This document shows positions 1 through 7,705 of a stretch of DNA of 24,349 bases, piece after piece (the stretch's first letter is position 1; every line of letters begins with the position of its first letter). The stretch comes from Deltaproteobacteria bacterium (lineage in GTDB: Bacteria > Desulfobacterota > DSM-4660 > Desulfatiglandales > HGW-15), in contig JAFDHB010000039.1 in the NCBI GenBank assembly GCA_019308985.1, forward strand, positions 1 through 24,349, in the 5' to 3' direction. The notes below the pieces were generated by a model. It made no database searches and had not been told where the DNA came from. It saw only the letters and a program-made list of their open reading frames with translations. A program made the translations under genes and the position numbers.

Positions 1-148
1 ACAGCGCGGCTCAAATAGCCTCCCACCGAGAGAGCACAGGCCTGCTGGAGGGAGTTTTTCGCTGCCATCAAGCGTAAGCCTCCACCTCATGCAAAACCAA
101 TCGCGGATTTTGGGGGTTTCCGCGCCCTTTCCATCCCCCATATTTTTA

Positions 149-177
149 TTGTAAATTGAATAATTTTACGCTTTAAT
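149..177 (+). promoter_or_regulatory. Possible sigma-70 promoter, AT-rich palindrome in spacer
   Basis: TTGTAA (149-154) and TTTAAT (172-177) are separated by 17 bases. The spacer region contains an imperfect palindrome with GTAAA (151-155) and TTTAC (165-169) arms. The segment is AT-rich against its surroundings. The match is moderate and the leader to the first gene would be about 160 bases, so this is a weak call. Confidence 0.25.
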
Positions 178-243
178 AGCGATTAACAACAGCCTCTTGA
201 TATAGGTATGATTTCTCAAGACGCCCTTATTCCCAAGAATTGC

Positions 244-259
244 GGGAATTGCATTTGCA
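244..259 (+). promoter_or_regulatory. Possible sigma-54 type -24/-12 element
   Basis: GG at 245-246 and GC at 257-258 are spaced by exactly 10 bases, in the context GGGAATTGCATTTGCA, which fits the GG-N10-GC rule with a TTTGCA -12 half. It lies about 100 bases upstream of the lipoprotein start. The -24 half lacks the usual TGGCAC, so chance is quite possible. Confidence 0.25.
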
Positions 260-346
260 GTAGTATCTTGTGTCTTTGCTCTTTCACAGGTATTCGTTGG
301 GTCCGTTTAGGAGATTGCGGTTTTTAAGCCCAAACGGGAGATGAGG

Positions 347-1168
347 ATGAAACCTATTCTCTTGATAGTCTCCCTTGGGTTGGCGATTTGTTACGGGGCT
401 GCCGGCTGCTCCAGGGAAGAACCCCCTTTGCCGCCCGAGGAGAAGAAAAAGATCGTGAAGCCCATAGTAAGACCCCCTGAAAAGGGGGGAAGGCAGGTAG
501 CCCCGGGTAGACCCCGGGGAGAAAGGAGCAAGCCTAAACAGATGGCCGAGGTTGAAGCCAAAAGGGCGGCAACCGAACAGAGGACTGTCGAAACAAAGGC
601 CCTCAAGCAGGAGAAGTCCGCAACAAAGGCGGCATCATCCGGGACAGGGACAGAGAAAGTGGGCAAGGGCGACTCAGGGTACTATGTGGTTAAAGGAGGG
701 GAGAGTCTTTCGAGTATAGCTGCAAGGAAGGACGTCCTTGGGGATCCTCTTCAATGGCCTGTCCTCTACAGGCTGAATCGACATATATTCGCTAAAATGG
801 GAGTTGCCGCAGACCTCCCAAAGAAAAAACTCCCTAATAACACACGGCTCAAGATCCTCACTGCCCTGGAGATGAAAGAAAATTCCAAGGCACGCATAAA
901 GAAATACTGGGTAGTCAACATCCTCTCGGCCAAAAGAGAAGAAGAAATTATTCCTGTCGCACTGGAACTCATGAAGAAGGGCTACACGGTCTATATCACC
1001 AAGGTAAAGGTAAGGGGGAAAGATTTCCTTAGATTGCGAGTGGGCTTCTTCGATACCAGAGAAGAGGCTGAAAAGGAGGGTAAGGACATTGTTTTCGTTA
1101 CAGCTATAAAGGGGTTCTGGGTTGCAAAAATCGGGCAGATGGAGCACGAAAGGTACACCAAATACTAG
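347..1168 (+). CDS. LysM-SPOR domain lipoprotein (peptidoglycan-binding)
   Basis: The predicted product is a 273-residue envelope lipoprotein. Residues 1-20 form a signal peptide ending in a lipobox-like AAG-C, so Cys21 would be lipidated. Residues 22-110 are a Lys/Glu/Pro-rich linker. A LysM-like domain (about 112-168, starting YYVVKGGESLSSIA) and a SPOR-like domain (about 186-255, starting KYWVVNIL) follow. Both families bind peptidoglycan; SPOR prefers denuded septal glycan. I chose ATG 347 over ATG 341 because GGGAG at 336-340 would touch 341 but sits six bases before 347. The gene leads into coaBC with a 31-base gap and no obvious terminator. A structural or cell-division role is inferred from domains only. 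Confidence 0.85.
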   Translation: MKPILLIVSLGLAICYGAAGCSREEPPLPPEEKKKIVKPIVRPPEKGGRQVAPGRPRGERSKPKQMAEVEAKRAATEQRTVETKALKQEKSATKAASSGTGTEKVGKGDSGYYVVKGGESLSSIAARKDVLGDPLQWPVLYRLNRHIFAKMGVAADLPKKKLPNNTRLKILTALEMKENSKARIKKYWVVNILSAKREEEIIPVALELMKKGYTVYITKVKVRGKDFLRLRVGFFDTREEAEKEGKDIVFVTAIKGFWVAKIGQMEHERYTKY

Positions 1169-1199
1169 GCCGGTCAATTTGAAGCAGTGCAGTGAAGCA

Positions 1200-2402
1200 A
1201 TGAAAGGGAAGAACGTCATAGTCGGGGTAACAGGAGGGATTGCCTGTTACAAGGCAGTAGAGCTAGTGAGGCTGCTGGCAAAGGCAGGGGTCTCTTCCGT
1301 GAAGGTATGCATGACCCGAAATGCCACAAGGTTTGTAACTCCCTTGACCTTTGAGGCGGTTTCAGGCAACAGGGTGATACACGATATGTGGGCACCATCA
1401 AATGAGAGCATGGATCATATTGATTGGGGTCAGGGATCCGACCTGATTATTATCGCCCCTGCTACTGCGAATTTCATTGGAAAAATCGCCCACGGCATAG
1501 GCGATGATTTTCTCTCAACGCTCCTGTTGGCTGCAACGGCCAAGATCCTGGTGTGTCCATCCATGAATACGAAGATGTTTATGAACCCCTTTGTTCAAGC
1601 AAACCTGAAGACACTGAGGAAGCACGGGTTCACGGTCATGGAGCCTTCAGAGGGTGAATTGGCCTGCGGGACCGAAGGGCCCGGAAGACTCCCTGAACCT
1701 GAGAAGATAATCGAAGATGCCCGCTCCTTGCTCACTGTCAAGGATTTATCGGGGATTAGAATCCTCGTTACCGCCGGGCCTACCGTGGAACCCATAGATC
1801 CGGTAAGGTACATCACCAACAGGTCCAGTGGGAAAATGGGTTACGCCCTTGCCAGAGTTGCAAGGAGAAGGGGAGCAGAGGTCACGTTGATCAGCGGTCC
1901 TACGGCGATTGCGCCTCCTGATAATGTGGAATTCTTTCCTGTGAGGTCATCCGATGAGATGAGAGAGATGGTGATAAGAAAGGCCGCAAAGGCAGACGTG
2001 GTTGTCAAGGCGGCAGCAGTCTTGGATTACAAGCCAAGGGAAAGTAAGAAGCATAAGATCAAGAAAGAGGAAGACAGCTTGACCCTTGAACTGGTGAGGA
2101 CCGCCGACATCTTGGCCGAACTGGGGAGCAGGAAAAAGGAACACGGTTACATACTGGTGGGATTTGCAGCGGAGACCCGGGACGTGCTTGAAAATGCTGC
2201 AACTAAGCTGGAAAGAAAGAACCTGGACATGATTGTCGCCAATGACGTCTCCAGGACAGACGCAGGATTCGAGTCGGATACCAATCAGGTTAAGATCATT
2301 GACCGGGAGGGAAAGGTCGAGGACCTTCCCGTGATGTCGAAAGAAGAGGTTGCGGAGCATCTCTTGGACAGGATCAAGGCCTTATGGGAGAAACGCTCAT
2401 AG
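1200..2402 (+). CDS. coaBC: Bifunctional phosphopantothenoylcysteine decarboxylase / phosphopantothenate-cysteine ligase
   Basis: A 400-residue CoaBC (Dfp) enzyme, close to the 406 residues of E. coli. It joins cysteine to 4'-phosphopantothenate with CTP (CoaB) and decarboxylates the product to 4'-phosphopantetheine (CoaC), two steps of CoA synthesis. The N-terminal flavoprotein half (about 1-185) shows GGIACYK, the active-site His at residue 73 in MDHIDWGQ, the PSMNTKMF motif and the catalytic Cys156 in ELACGTEG. The CoaB half shows ILVTAGPTVEPIDPVRYI, NRSSGKMGY, KAAAVLDYKP and the C-terminal ANDVS segment. The reading frame is open further upstream, but ATG 1200 gives the family's normal N-terminus (MKGKNVIVGVTGG). 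The stop overlaps the next gene by 19 bases, so the two are probably translated as an operon. Confidence 0.96.
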   Translation: MKGKNVIVGVTGGIACYKAVELVRLLAKAGVSSVKVCMTRNATRFVTPLTFEAVSGNRVIHDMWAPSNESMDHIDWGQGSDLIIIAPATANFIGKIAHGIGDDFLSTLLLAATAKILVCPSMNTKMFMNPFVQANLKTLRKHGFTVMEPSEGELACGTEGPGRLPEPEKIIEDARSLLTVKDLSGIRILVTAGPTVEPIDPVRYITNRSSGKMGYALARVARRRGAEVTLISGPTAIAPPDNVEFFPVRSSDEMREMVIRKAAKADVVVKAAAVLDYKPRESKKHKIKKEEDSLTLELVRTADILAELGSRKKEHGYILVGFAAETRDVLENAATKLERKNLDMIVANDVSRTDAGFESDTNQVKIIDREGKVEDLPVMSKEEVAEHLLDRIKALWEKRS

Positions 2403-3097
2403 ACCCGGGAGAAGCCATCAGGGATCTCCTTGGGAGAATCAGGTGCCGTCTCATCTCCATGAGGGAAATGGGGCTGGACCCACCTCGACTCTCCGGTTCA
2501 ACCGTCGATTATCTGGAAGCCGTTCCCTCCCACATTAGTTCCCTTCAGGATCTGCGCAGGTTCATCGGGGACTGCAAGAAATGCAGGCTCTACCAAGGGC
2601 GGACGAACTTGGTCTTCGGCGAGGGCTCTCCCAGGGCCGACTTGGTTTTCGTGGGAGAAGGCCCCGGCAAAGAAGAGGATCTGGAAGGAAGGCCTTTCGT
2701 GGGCGAGGCGGGGAGGCTGCTGACGAGGATCATCAAGGCAATGGGGCTCGAAAGGGAAGACGTGTATATCTGCAATGTGGTCAAATGCCGTCCCCCAAAA
2801 AACAGAGACCCTGAAAGAGACGAGATTGAGGCATGCCTACCCTTCTTGAAGAAGCAGATCGCTTTGATACGGCCCAAGGTGATCTGCACCTTGGGCCGGG
2901 TTGCCGCCCAGGCGCTGCTTGGAAAAAGATTCCAGATTACAATGGAACGGGGTAAGTGGTATGATTTTTGCGGGATTCCTCTCATGCCTACCTACCACCC
3001 TGCATACCTCCTAAGGAACCCCTCGGCAAAGAGGCAGGTCTGGGAGGACGTTCAGAAGATCATCAAACATATGGGTTTAGAGGTCACTGGAAAATGA
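2384..3097 (+). CDS. Type-4 (Fe-S) uracil-DNA glycosylase
   Basis: A 237-residue family-4 uracil-DNA glycosylase, which removes uracil from DNA to start base-excision repair. Four cysteines in the family's spacing would hold the 4Fe-4S cluster: C64 and C67 (DCKKC), C135 (VVKCRPP) and C151 (EACLPF). Motif 1 is GEGPG at 91-95, followed by EDLEGRPFVGEAG, and the C-terminal motif is YHPAYLLRN with His205. Residues 1-60 are a less conserved N-terminal extension; an internal ATG at 2460 is an alternative start but would overlap nothing and has no better ribosome site. The stop TGA overlaps the nfeD start as ATGA. Many homologues are annotated as phage-type DNA polymerase-related protein because of an old name for this family. 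Confidence 0.92.
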   Translation: MGETLIDPGEAIRDLLGRIRCRLISMREMGLDPPRLSGSTVDYLEAVPSHISSLQDLRRFIGDCKKCRLYQGRTNLVFGEGSPRADLVFVGEGPGKEEDLEGRPFVGEAGRLLTRIIKAMGLEREDVYICNVVKCRPPKNRDPERDEIEACLPFLKKQIALIRPKVICTLGRVAAQALLGKRFQITMERGKWYDFCGIPLMPTYHPAYLLRNPSAKRQVWEDVQKIIKHMGLEVTGK

Positions 3098-4407
3098 TGG
3101 TCCTATTCAAAAGATATGCTGTTGTCTCATGGGCCTTCCTGGTGCTCTTTTTCTCATCGCTTGCAGTAGTGCCAGAGGAAGGCCTCTGTGAGAAGAATGA
3201 GGCAATGATCATAGAATTGGAGGGTGCTATCGGGCCTGCGACAGCTACCTTTCTGAAAAGGGCCCTGGAAGAGGCACAAGAGCAAGATGCCATGCTTGCC
3301 GTAATACGACTGGATACCCCTGGCGGTTTGGCTTCTTCCATGCGCACGATGGTGAAGGCCATAATGAACTCCGAGATACCCGTGGTCGTCTATGTGGCAC
3401 CTAGGGGAGCGGGGGCGGCTTCCGCAGGAGTCCTGGTAACTATAGCCGGTCATATCGCCGCCATGGCCCCAGGGACGAACATAGGCGCTGCACATCCTGT
3501 GACCGCAGGGGGAAAGGATATTCAAAAGACCATGTCAGAGAAGGTGGTAAATGACATGGCTTCATATGCTAGGAGCATCGCCCGGGAGAGGGGCAGAAAT
3601 GCCGAGTGGGTAGAGAAGGCCATCCGTGAAAGTGTCTCCATAACCGCGGGTGAGGCTGTCAAGAAGAAGGTCGTTGACCTGGTCGCCCGGGACCTGGACG
3701 AGTTGATGAAGCTTATTGACGGAAAAGAGGTGAATATCAAGGGACAAAAGATAGTCCTGAGGACCTCCGATTTGTCCTTGACATACTATAAGCCTGGGTT
3801 GCGGGACAGGATATTGAGGACCATCAGTGATCCAAATATCGCTTACATACTGATGATGATAGGCCTTGCCGGACTTTATTTTGAATTGTCTCATCCTGGG
3901 GCGATATTCCCCGGCGTGATAGGGGCCATATCCCTGGTGCTGGCCTTTTATTCCTTTAAGACCTTACCCGTAAACTATGCGGGTCTCCTTCTCATTATTC
4001 TGGCGATAATATTCTTCATAGCAGAGATAAAGGTGACGAGTTATGGAGCCCTCTCACTGGGGGGCCTGGCGTCCCTGACCCTTGGATCAATAATGCTTTT
4101 TGAAGATGTAAGGGTGTCCCTGGAGCTGGTCCTGCCCACCATAATACTCATTGGGGGGTTTTTCGTCGTAGTCTCCGCCATTGCCTTCAAGGCTTACAGG
4201 TCAAAGCCGAAGAGTGGAATGGAGGGGCTCATAGGCACCATCGGGCAGGTCAGAGAAACGATCGACGCTGAAGGTCTCGTCTTTGTCCACGGCGAGATTT
4301 GGAGGGCGGTCGCTGATGAGAGGATTGAAGAGGGGGAACGGGTACAGGTAGAAGGATCAGAAGGATTGATCTTAAAGGTAAAAAGGGTGGAGAACCGAAC
4401 ACCATGA
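3094..4407 (+). CDS. nfeD: NfeD family membrane serine protease (ClpP class)
   Basis: A 437-residue long-form NfeD. The order is an N-terminal signal/anchor (about 8-32), a ClpP-like protease domain, a block of four or five membrane helices (about 240-370) and a C-terminal soluble NfeD domain of OB-fold type (about 375-437). Ser110 in GAGAASAGVLV and Lys150 in MSEKVVND match the Ser-Lys dyad spacing described for archaeal 1510-N proteases. Such proteins cut the C-terminus of the partner stomatin/slipin. ATG 3094 overlaps the previous stop (ATGA) and is preceded by AGAGG; ATG 3097 is equally possible. The slipin partner is next but is separated by 203 bases holding repeat A, whereas the pair is usually tightly linked. 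Confidence 0.93.
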   Translation: MMVLFKRYAVVSWAFLVLFFSSLAVVPEEGLCEKNEAMIIELEGAIGPATATFLKRALEEAQEQDAMLAVIRLDTPGGLASSMRTMVKAIMNSEIPVVVYVAPRGAGAASAGVLVTIAGHIAAMAPGTNIGAAHPVTAGGKDIQKTMSEKVVNDMASYARSIARERGRNAEWVEKAIRESVSITAGEAVKKKVVDLVARDLDELMKLIDGKEVNIKGQKIVLRTSDLSLTYYKPGLRDRILRTISDPNIAYILMMIGLAGLYFELSHPGAIFPGVIGAISLVLAFYSFKTLPVNYAGLLLIILAIIFFIAEIKVTSYGALSLGGLASLTLGSIMLFEDVRVSLELVLPTIILIGGFFVVVSAIAFKAYRSKPKSGMEGLIGTIGQVRETIDAEGLVFVHGEIWRAVADERIEEGERVQVEGSEGLILKVKRVENRTP

Positions 4408-4433
4408 CCTAAGTTTTCCAATCACAACATAAT

Positions 4434-4585
4434 GGGCTTGTAAAAAGTCAAAACTTGGATGGCAAAGCAAAAAGCTTCAAGTTCAAGGCGCGCGAATCTC
4501 GTGGGATGAGGCGTACATAGAAGTACGCCGCAATCACAACGAGATGAAGCGCAACGCAGAAATTGGACTTTTTGCGAAGCCATCA
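4434..4585 (+). repeat. Dispersed palindromic repeat family A, copy 1
   Basis: About 150 bases that recur at 10249-10432 in the same orientation. Shared blocks include AAAAAGTCAAAA, AAAAAGCTTCAAG, CGAATCTCGTG, ATGAGGCGTAC, GTACGCCGCAATCACAACGA, GATGAAGCGCAACGCAGAAA and TTGGACTTTTT. The ends are inverted (AAAAAGTC left, GACTTTTT right). The centre is a perfect 7-bp stem, GGCGTAC (4510-4516) and GTACGCC (4523-4529), with loop ATAGAA. Flanking arms (ATCTCGT with ACGAGAT) extend it, so the whole unit can fold into one long imperfect hairpin. No reading frame is apparent. It lies between nfeD and slipin and ends 25 bases before the slipin start. A non-autonomous MITE-like or REP-like element is the best description. 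Confidence 0.85.
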
Positions 4586-4610
4586 CCATGTAAGAGAAAG
4601 GAGGGTACCT

Positions 4611-5384
4611 ATGTTTTATATTCTGGCAGCAGTTTTGATTATTTTCTTCTTGGCATCGGCCATAAAGATACTCAGGGAGTACGAGCGCGGTGTCATCTTC
4701 AGGCTGGGACGCGTCATCAAGACCAAGGGCCCGGGCCTGATCATCCTTATCCCTATCATTGATAAGATGGTCAAGGTGAGTCTGCGTCTCGTGACCATGG
4801 ATGTCCCGTCCCAGGACGTTATCACAAAGGACAATGTCTCAATAAAGGTCAACGCTGTGGTGTATTTCAGGGTGATGGATCCCACAAACGCCGTGGTCGA
4901 GGTGGAAAACTTTTTGTTTGCAACTTCCCAGCTCGCGCAGACCACGCTGCGAAGCGTTTGCGGCCAAGTGGAATTGGATGAACTCCTATCCGAGAGAGAT
5001 AAGATCAATACGCAGCTTCAGAGCATTTTGGACAAACACACTGACCCATGGGGGATAAAGGTTACGACAGTAGAGGTGAAACACATCGACCTGCCCCAGG
5101 AGATGCAGAGGGCCATGGCCAAGCAGGCTGAAGCGGAACGAGAGAGGCGTGCCAAGGTGATCAATGCCGAGGGGGAATTTCAGGCGGCAAGACGCCTGCT
5201 GGAAGCCGCAGCAATTATCGAAAAACACCCCGAGGCCTTGCAACTAAGATACTTGCAGACTTTGAGGGAGATCTCAGCCGAGAATAATTCCACAACCCTT
5301 TTCCCTATCCCCATAGATCTTTTCAGCATTTTTATCAAGAAGGACAGGCGCTCTGAGGAGAAGAGCAAGGGAGATCAGGAATAG
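4611..5384 (+). CDS. Slipin (stomatin-like SPFH/band 7 protein)
   Basis: A 257-residue SPFH-domain membrane protein. Residues 1-21 form a single hydrophobic N-terminal anchor ([17 protein letters not shown]). The SPFH core follows, with [47 protein letters not shown] and VDAVVYFRV-like segments, then an Ala/Glu/Arg-rich coiled coil (about 165-215, [18 protein letters not shown]) and the conserved LRYLQTL. Slipins oligomerise into membrane microdomain scaffolds and are the partner and substrate of NfeD proteases, whose gene lies just upstream. ATG 4611 has a near-perfect ribosome site (AAAGGAGGG at 4597-4605), which rules out the longer frame that starts inside repeat A. That strong site also suggests independent translation from nfeD. 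Confidence 0.94.
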   Translation: MFYILAAVLIIFFLASAIKILREYERGVIFRLGRVIKTKGPGLIILIPIIDKMVKVSLRLVTMDVPSQDVITKDNVSIKVNAVVYFRVMDPTNAVVEVENFLFATSQLAQTTLRSVCGQVELDELLSERDKINTQLQSILDKHTDPWGIKVTTVEVKHIDLPQEMQRAMAKQAEAERERRAKVINAEGEFQAARRLLEAAAIIEKHPEALQLRYLQTLREISAENNSTTLFPIPIDLFSIFIKKDRRSEEKSKGDQE

Positions 5385-5429
5385 CCTTTTTCAAGGCCCC
5401 AGATCATATTGAAGGAAAGGATTTGTGTT

Positions 5430-5822
5430 ATGGAAGAAAAAGTAGATAGCAATGAAGAAAAGGAGAAGCCAGAAGAAGAAAAAGAAGGCTTGGAGCCAAA
5501 GGAAGAAAAGCCCCTTGACAAGATGACTGCAAAGGAGTTGAGGGAGATAGCCCTTGAGATACCAGGGGTAACGGGCGTGCATGCAATGAAGAAGGACCAA
5601 CTCCTCAAGATCATAAAGGAGGCAAGGGGTATTGAAGAACCCAAAGGAAAGGGGAAGCAGGCCAAGAAGGAACTCAATGTAAGGGACTTGAAAAGAAAGA
5701 TCTTCCAGCTCAAGGAAGAGAAGGAGGCCGCCCGCAGGTCCAGGGACAAAAAAAGGGTTGAGATCCTGCGGCGAAGGATCAACCGACTCAAGAAGCAGAC
5801 CAGAAAAGCCGCCCACGCATAA
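5430..5822 (+). CDS. Free-standing Rho N-terminal (SAP-like) domain protein
   Basis: A 130-residue, very charged protein. Residues 1-28 are Glu/Lys-rich. Residues 30-70 (DKMTAKELREIALEIPGV, then MKKDQLLKIIKEA) match the Rho N-terminal/SAP-like helical domain that precedes the RNA-binding domain in transcription terminator Rho. Residues 75-130 are a basic coiled coil (KELNVRDLKRKIFQLKEE, then RRSRDKKRVEILRRRINRL). There is no ATPase domain, so it is not Rho itself; nucleic-acid binding is the likely activity and its target is unknown. ATG 5430 is chosen because AAGGAAAGGA lies eight bases upstream; an in-frame TTG at 5409 overlaps that site. A strong terminator follows 15 bases after the stop, ending this transcription unit. 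Confidence 0.82.
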   Translation: MEEKVDSNEEKEKPEEEKEGLEPKEEKPLDKMTAKELREIALEIPGVTGVHAMKKDQLLKIIKEARGIEEPKGKGKQAKKELNVRDLKRKIFQLKEEKEAARRSRDKKRVEILRRRINRLKKQTRKAAHA

Positions 5823-5837
5823 AGGTGTTGTGGATAG

Positions 5838-5876
5838 GGCAGGTTGAGGCTTCCGCTTCAGACCTGCCTTTTGTTT
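5838..5876 (+). terminator. Rho-independent terminator after the Rho-N gene
   Basis: Outer arms GGCAGGT (5838-5844) and ACCTGCC (5862-5868) enclose inner arms TGAGGC (5845-5850) and GCTTCA (5855-5860, one G-T pair) with a TTCC loop. TTTTGTTT follows at 5869-5876. The stem is 13 bp with a single unpaired G. It separates the nfeD/slipin/Rho-N unit from ispD and shows that the upstream extension of the ispD frame is not coding. Confidence 0.9.
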
Positions 5877-5987
5877 GGCGGGGAGCAGGGAGGCCAAAAG
5901 CGGAATTGGAATGGCCGGGGCGAGGTGCGGATAGATAAACAATTCGCAGGTCCAAAGGCGGGAAGTTTGACGGGAAAGAGCAACAAT

Positions 5988-6698
5988 ATGGAAGCCCGGG
6001 GTGCGGTGGCCATTATCCCGGCGGCGGGGAAAGGCATTCGTATGGGCGATGGGCCCTACAAACAGTTCCTGGAACTTGGTGGCAGGCCCATCCTTGGCCT
6101 GACCCTTGAAAAGTTCCAGGCCTGTCCCTCCATTCAAGCCATTATTGTTGTTGTACCTCCTGATCAAGTTGAATACTGTCGAAGAAAGGTGATCCAACCC
6201 TGGGGCATAGAAAAGGTGGAACGGGTGGTGACAGGCGGGCAGAGGCGCCAAGACTCGGTCCGAGCGGGCTTGGAGGCATCTGGAGGGAGATACAATATCG
6301 TGTTGATCCATGACGGAGTCAGGCCCCTGGTGGCTCCCGAACTGATAGAAACAATGGTCTCATCGGCGAAAAGACATCGGGCCGCCATCGCTGCGATTCC
6401 AGCAAAGGACACCATAAAGGAGGTTGGTGAAGGCGGCCTTGTTGCAAGGACACATCACAGGGAGCGCTTATGGATGGCACAAACTCCCCAGGTTTTTCGC
6501 TATGAAGACATTATGAAGGCCCATTACGAGGCCCAGAAGGAGGGATGGCAGGATGTCACGGATGATGCCCAGCTGGTGGAAAAGATGGGCATACCGGTGA
6601 AGGTCATAAGGGGATCCGAGATGAACATCAAAGTGACGACACCTGAGGATTTACTCATGGCCAGATGCCTGCTGGAGTTATCAAGGGGGCAAGATTAA
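5988..6698 (+). CDS. ispD: 2-C-methyl-D-erythritol 4-phosphate cytidylyltransferase
   Basis: A 236-residue IspD, exactly the E. coli length. It transfers CMP from CTP to methylerythritol phosphate in the non-mevalonate isoprenoid pathway. The CTP-binding signature is IIPAAGKGIRMG at 9-20 followed by YKQF with Lys25. Other family landmarks are VTGGQRRQDSVRAGL, the metal-binding HDGVRPLV, AIPAKDTIK, ERLWMAQTPQVFRY, VTDDAQLVE and the C-terminal MNIKVTTPEDL. The frame runs open back to 5844, but that part overlaps the terminator at 5838-5876, so ATG 5988 is the start; its ribosome site (GGGAAAGAG) is moderate. The stop is 30 bases before hemC, so the two are likely cotranscribed. Confidence 0.95.
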   Translation: MEARGAVAIIPAAGKGIRMGDGPYKQFLELGGRPILGLTLEKFQACPSIQAIIVVVPPDQVEYCRRKVIQPWGIEKVERVVTGGQRRQDSVRAGLEASGGRYNIVLIHDGVRPLVAPELIETMVSSAKRHRAAIAAIPAKDTIKEVGEGGLVARTHHRERLWMAQTPQVFRYEDIMKAHYEAQKEGWQDVTDDAQLVEKMGIPVKVIRGSEMNIKVTTPEDLLMARCLLELSRGQD

Positions 6699-6728
6699 GG
6701 ATACAGATGGCCAAGGCCTGGAAATGAC

Positions 6729-7658
6729 ATGGAATTGAAGATCGGTACCAGGGCCAGCAAACTGGCCCTTTGCCAGAGTAACTGGGTCAAAGAGAAGATC
6801 GAGGCTGCCTTTGAAGGTGTGACCGTTTCCCTGGTAAGAATCCGGACCAAGGGAGACAGGATCCTTGATTCTCCTCTGAGCAAGATAGGCGGAAAGGGTT
6901 TATTTGTTAAGGAAATCGAGGAGGCATTACTGAGGGGGGAGATAGATGTGGCAGTCCACAGCCTGAAAGATGTCCCTGCGGAGATGCCTGACGGTCTTGA
7001 GCTGGCCTTCTTCCCACGCCGGGAAGATCCCCGGGATGCCCTGATTTCCATTTCCAGGGAGTTCGGGTCAATCTGTGATTTGAAGGAGGGATCAAGGATA
7101 GGCACGGGGAGCCTGAGGCGCACGTCCCAACTGCTGTGCCGCCGCCCGGACCTCAAGATCGTGCCTCTCAGGGGAAACGTGGATACCCGCTTGAAAAAAC
7201 TAGAAAAGGAAGGACTTCAGGCCATAATCCTTGCAGTGGCCGGGCTTAACCGGCTCGGCCTTTCCCGCTTGATTACACGTATCCTCGAAATCGACGAGAT
7301 TCTGCCTGCCCCAGGCCAGGGAGCATTGGCCCTGGAAACAAGGGAAGGGGACAAGACAGTGAAAGAAAAACTTCGCTTTCTGCACCATGAACCCACGGAG
7401 ATAGAAACAAGGGCGGAGAGGGCATTCCTGATGAGACTTGAAGGGGGTTGCCAGGTCCCCATAGCCGCCCATGCCACTTTGGCGGGTGACGAAATAAGCC
7501 TGCGAGGCATGGTGGCCGAATTGGATGGCAGCAGGGTAATAAGGAGTCAGATCAAGGGGAAAAAGGATTCACCGGAATCTCTGGGTATCTCCCTGGCCGA
7601 GAATGTCCTGGCGATGGGTGCAGATGAGATCTTGGCTCGAGTCTACGAGAGGGGTTGA
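6729..7658 (+). CDS. hemC: Hydroxymethylbilane synthase (porphobilinogen deaminase)
   Basis: A 309-residue HemC that polymerises four porphobilinogen units to hydroxymethylbilane in tetrapyrrole synthesis. It starts with the standard LKIGTRASKLAL. Asp81 in HSLKDVP is the catalytic aspartate, and Cys241 in LEGGCQVPIAAHA is the attachment site of the dipyrromethane cofactor. GSLRRTSQL, LRGNVDTRL and LPAPGQGALALE are all present. The ribosome site before ATG 6729 is weak (GGAAATGAC), which fits coupling to ispD upstream. The next gene, the cobA-hemD fusion, performs the following two steps, but repeat B and 263 bases separate them. No terminator is evident right after the stop. Confidence 0.96.
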   Translation: MELKIGTRASKLALCQSNWVKEKIEAAFEGVTVSLVRIRTKGDRILDSPLSKIGGKGLFVKEIEEALLRGEIDVAVHSLKDVPAEMPDGLELAFFPRREDPRDALISISREFGSICDLKEGSRIGTGSLRRTSQLLCRRPDLKIVPLRGNVDTRLKKLEKEGLQAIILAVAGLNRLGLSRLITRILEIDEILPAPGQGALALETREGDKTVKEKLRFLHHEPTEIETRAERAFLMRLEGGCQVPIAAHATLAGDEISLRGMVAELDGSRVIRSQIKGKKDSPESLGISLAENVLAMGADEILARVYERG

Positions 7659-7705
7659 TTTCATTTATCTTCGGTGGAGCAGTTTGGGGATCAGGATCAT
7701 TAATA

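Larger units (their letters stand above)
1..346. other. Leader region without a gene
   Basis: I see no convincing gene in this stretch. It holds a 6-bp hairpin (CGCGGA at 102-107 with TCCGCG at 119-124) that lacks a T-run, so it is a poor terminator. It also holds two promoter-like motifs (listed separately). A 6-bp inverted repeat (CCGTTT at 303-308, AAACGG at 332-337) would pair with part of the Shine-Dalgarno region of the first gene. That last pairing is short and may be chance. Confidence 0.5.

Noticed and set aside
303..338. Ribosome-site-sequestering hairpin before the first gene
   Set aside because: Only six pairs with a 23-base loop; too weak to claim as a switch.
3084..3362. Antisense and alternative-frame reading frames across the plus-strand genes
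   Set aside because: They lack ribosome sites and domain signatures and lie opposite genes with clear family motifs, so they are shadows.
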